A stretch of DNA of 64,000 nucleotides from Herbaspirillum sp. SJZ107 (GTDB lineage: Bacteria > Pseudomonadota > Gammaproteobacteria > Burkholderiales > Burkholderiaceae_D): positions 1,550,001 to 1,614,000 of the forward strand of contig NZ_VFNH01000001.1 in assembly GCF_006715485.1 (NCBI RefSeq). The letters run 5' to 3'. This document shows, piece by piece, positions 61,402 through 64,000 of this stretch (its first letter is position 1; each line of letters begins with the position of its first letter). Under the pieces are notes generated by a model, which searched no databases, had not been told where the DNA came from, and worked only from the letters and a program-made list of their open reading frames with translations. Position numbers and translations under genes: made by a program.

Positions 61402-61527
61402 TGAGACTGACGGGTTGACCGGGCTGGACGGGCTTCCATTCCGACCGAGTGCAGACACGGCGAACGGTCCGATCGAGGCCCTCAGCCCCAGTGCCGACAA
61501 GGATATATCGGCTGCGGACTCGGCCCT

Positions 61528-62082
61528 TCACTCCAACAAGTAGGCGTCGTACACGACAGCCGCCCCGAGACGCATTGCCGAGCCCACGCCGATGGCGCGG
61601 TTGAGCCAGGTGTAGCGGGGATCGGCGGTTTCAAAGCTCATCGTCAAACGAAAGGTATATCTGGCGGGATCGACCGGGTTGCCCTTGGCGACTTCCGCCA
61701 TCACCTCGGGCGGTCCATAGCGAAAACCCTTGGTCTGTAAGTAGATCAGGGCGCCGTCGCTGGTCTTGAGCAGATAACGGGTGTCGATGATGGCAAGACC
61801 CTGGGCGGTGACGACCTGCCAGTCCGCACCATTGTTGAGGATGGTTCCCTTCAGCCGCTTGCCTTCGAAACTGCCGCTGGTAATCGGAATGATGCGGCGC
61901 CGCCCCGCGTCGCTGGTCGCGCCCAGTTCCCAGATCGGCGCTTCCAGATTGACGTTGAAACGCGCGAGGTGCTCGAGCTTCGGTTTGGGCAGCTGGAAGT
62001 CCTCCTTGTCGGCAGCGCATACCGCTCCATGGGCCGCGATAAACGATAGCAATGCGAAAACAAGGGCAAGGTATTTTTTCAT
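61528..62082 (-). CDS. Exported DUF3237 (UPF0311) protein
   Basis: 184 residues with a signal peptide ending HGAVCA. The DUF3237 pattern is clear: ELGATSDAGRRRIIPITSGSFEGKRLKGTILNNGADWQVV then DTRYLLKTSDGALIYLQTKGFRYGPPEVM. The family is a small beta-barrel of unknown role. No operon partner. Confidence 0.85.
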   Translation of the reverse strand: MKKYLALVFALLSFIAAHGAVCAADKEDFQLPKPKLEHLARFNVNLEAPIWELGATSDAGRRRIIPITSGSFEGKRLKGTILNNGADWQVVTAQGLAIIDTRYLLKTSDGALIYLQTKGFRYGPPEVMAEVAKGNPVDPARYTFRLTMSFETADPRYTWLNRAIGVGSAMRLGAAVVYDAYLLE

Positions 62083-62183
62083 GTCTCCTCCGGGTTCGAT
62101 TTCTTTTGAGAGTATCAGGTAAGCTGATACTTAGTTCATACTAGCCCGGTGCATGCGCGTTGACAAGCCAACGCGCATCCCTG

Positions 62184-63584
62184 TCAAACCACGGCAGCGC
62201 CGAACGATTCGGGCCGCCGCGCAAGCAGTTGAGACAGCCGATGCAGGCCCGCCTGCAAGCGTCCACGATCCTGGATGCTGCCCAGGGAAATCCGGATGGC
62301 ATTCACGGATGCGCTGCCCATTGCGAAGGCGTCCGCCGGCGTGACCGCAATGCCCTCGCGGTCCGCCGCCCGCGCAAGCTGCGATGCCGTCCAGTACGCC
62401 GGCAGCTCGAGCCATACATGCAGGCCGTCGCCGGCGCCGCTGTAGCGCCCGGCGAGGATAGTGCGCGCCATCCGGTGGCGCAGGCGGGCCTCGCCCCGTA
62501 CGCCTGCCAGCAATCCGTCGGCCGAGCCGTCGAGTATCCACTGGGTGGCAAGGGCGGCCGTCAGCGGCGCGGCCATCAGCGCAAACGCGCGCAGCGCGCC
62601 CAGGAAGCGTTCGCGCTCGTGCGGATCGCGCAGCAGCACGAAGGCGACCCGCAAGCCCGGCGTCAGGCATTTCGACAGGGTCGAGATGTAGATCGCCTGG
62701 TCCGGCGCAAACGCGGCAAGCGGCGGCGGCGGGGCCTCGGCAAGGCGCCAGTAGGGATCGTCCTCGACGATGCGGACATTGCAGCGTTTCGCGACGCCGG
62801 CGATTGCCTTGCGCCGGCGTTCGGGCATGGTGATGGCGGTCGGATTCTGCAAGGTCGGATTCAGGTAGACCAGTCCCGGCTTGTGCCGCTCGCACGCTTC
62901 CTCGAGCATTTCGGGGACCATCCCGTGTTTGTCCGCTTCCACCGCGATGATGTGGCGGCCGAACTGGGCGGCGGCGGCGCGCAAGCCGGGATAGCTCGTG
63001 GGCTCGGCCAGGATGACGTCGCCGGGCGCCGTCAGCGCAAGGATCGCTGCGGCGATCGCGGCTTGCGCGCCGGGACAGACGACGAGCTGGCGCGCATCCA
63101 GATGGCCGAACATCGGTTCGAGCCATCTGGCGCCGGCCTTGCGGTCGGCCTCGCTGCCGCCGCCCAGGTGGTAGTTCATCAGCAATTCGTTATCTGTCCG
63201 CATCAGTACCTGTGACAAGCCCTGTTTCAGCAGGTCGTCGAAGTCCACGCCCTCCGGCGGTGGCGGGGTATTCATGCTAAGGTCGAGGACCGCGGTCAAT
63301 TCGACTTTCGGCGCCGCGACATACGTGCCGCGCGCGCCGCGTCCCTCCAGCAGCTGGCGGCGCCTGGCTTCGTCATAGGCGCGCGTGACCGTCGTCAGGT
63401 CGACGTCCAGCTGCGCCGCCAGGCGGCGCTGCGGCGGTAGCCGGTCACCCGGCTTCAGCGATCCGTCTGCCACCGCCGCTTGCAGCGCGTCCGCAATCTG
63501 CAAGAAACGCGGGCCGCCCTGCACGGCCAGCCGCGGCAACCAGAGCGCGACGTTTTCATCTTGTATGGCTTTTAACTGGGACAT
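62184..63584 (-). CDS. MocR-type regulator: GntR DNA-binding domain fused to aminotransferase fold
   Basis: 466 residues. N-terminal winged helix of about 75 residues (RLAAQLDVDLTTVTRAYDEARRRQLLEGRGARGTYV), then a fold-type I aminotransferase domain. The PLP Lys is probably in YISTLSKCLTPGLRVAF near 300, after EDDPYWRLAEAP. In PdxR, GabR and TauR this architecture regulates a divergent gene; here the divergent gene is a 79-residue membrane protein. Confidence 0.9.
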   Translation of the reverse strand: MSQLKAIQDENVALWLPRLAVQGGPRFLQIADALQAAVADGSLKPGDRLPPQRRLAAQLDVDLTTVTRAYDEARRRQLLEGRGARGTYVAAPKVELTAVLDLSMNTPPPPEGVDFDDLLKQGLSQVLMRTDNELLMNYHLGGGSEADRKAGARWLEPMFGHLDARQLVVCPGAQAAIAAAILALTAPGDVILAEPTSYPGLRAAAAQFGRHIIAVEADKHGMVPEMLEEACERHKPGLVYLNPTLQNPTAITMPERRRKAIAGVAKRCNVRIVEDDPYWRLAEAPPPPLAAFAPDQAIYISTLSKCLTPGLRVAFVLLRDPHERERFLGALRAFALMAAPLTAALATQWILDGSADGLLAGVRGEARLRHRMARTILAGRYSGAGDGLHVWLELPAYWTASQLARAADREGIAVTPADAFAMGSASVNAIRISLGSIQDRGRLQAGLHRLSQLLARRPESFGAAVV

Positions 63585-63738
63585 TATGTCTCAATGTATG
63601 GAAATTGCTTTTAAGTAGAATGCCTCAGAACGTGCAGCGACACCATGCTTGCACGGCAGTCGCCGGCGTTTTCTCTTCTCTTGTCCGCAGTCCGACATCA
63701 CGCTGCAGTCTCAAGTCTTAGCCTGGAAAACATTCAAA

Positions 63739-63978
63739 ATGATGGATTGGGTCCCTGTAGTCTTCGTTATATTCAAGTTTCTGGTGCTGGGCATCGGCAT
63801 GTTCTTCGCCATCAAGTGGCATTACGACCAGGGGAAGAAGGGGCGTGAGCGCGAGCGGGGTGAGGTGCTGCGTACGGCCGCCAAGGTGGCCGTGGGCTTT
63901 GTGCTGGCGCTGGTGGTCCTGGCCGTCGTCACCTTCGTCCTTGGCCGCAAGCTCGGTCTGGACCTGAATTTCTCCTGA
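63739..63978 (+). CDS. Small two-segment membrane protein
   Basis: 79 residues from the doubled ATG at 63739/63742 (MMDWVPVVFVIFKFLVLGIG). Two hydrophobic stretches near 5-23 and 49-67, separated by the basic loop HYDQGKKGRERERGEVLR. The longer frame to 63649 lacks a good start. No family recognised; conserved-hypothetical type. It is divergent from the MocR gene with a 154-base gap. Confidence 0.7.
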   Translation: MMDWVPVVFVIFKFLVLGIGMFFAIKWHYDQGKKGRERERGEVLRTAAKVAVGFVLALVVLAVVTFVLGRKLGLDLNFS

Positions 63979-64000
63979 GCGGGAAGCCGTCGCGCAAGCA

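Overview
The window is a stretch of a high-GC betaproteobacterial chromosome. The tig-clpP-clpX-lon-HU-ppiD order, the hpnCDE squalene cluster, a one-gene purL of about 1334 residues and the fused 5-oxoprolinase all fit Burkholderiales. The overall feel is of an Oxalobacteraceae member such as Massilia or a relative; that placement is inference from gene content and not a database match. Coding density is high, and most of the window is housekeeping or core-accessory sequence.

Layout. 1-2521: end of thrC, then moeA and moaD. 2605-9597: mainly minus-strand genes: an orphan TRAP binding protein, an operon of a membrane protein, a small Xre-type regulator and an alpha/beta hydrolase controlled from a twin-palindrome region, a flavoprotein, a ParD-like/map pair, and a DUF1700/DUF2807 envelope pair. 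9722-12805: hpnC-hpnD-hpnE, making squalene. 12901-17585: a two-gene RND efflux system whose adaptor has an unusual low-complexity tail. 17700-17926: a strongly structured, terminator-ended intergenic element that looks like an undescribed small RNA. 17947-27014: tRNA-Leu, tig, clpP, clpX, lon, HU, two identical tRNA-Asp and ppiD (protein folding and quality control). 27089-36087: MBL-fold protein, mnmH, tesA, an ABC ATPase, an orphan, NAD(P)HX repair, 5-oxoprolinase. 36101-42137: a REP pair, a response regulator with TPR-like repeats, and purL. 42155-45703: GST, a decayed second copy of part of purL, then a low-GC three-gene module (PAAR protein, SleB-like putative peptidoglycan hydrolase, exported putative immunity protein) with start/stop overlaps. 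45704-53166: OMP, an LpxD homologue, a lipoprotein-type intradiol dioxygenase, two tandem parvulins, bolA, yciB, msrB, selO. 53359-63978: fatty-acid activation and beta-oxidation pair, two MFS transporters, DUF3237 protein, MocR-type regulator, and a small membrane protein.

The most unusual loci are the compact type VI secretion effector/immunity cassette inserted beside a purL fragment, and the nested-stem RNA candidate immediately upstream of tRNA-Leu. Both are inferred from sequence only.
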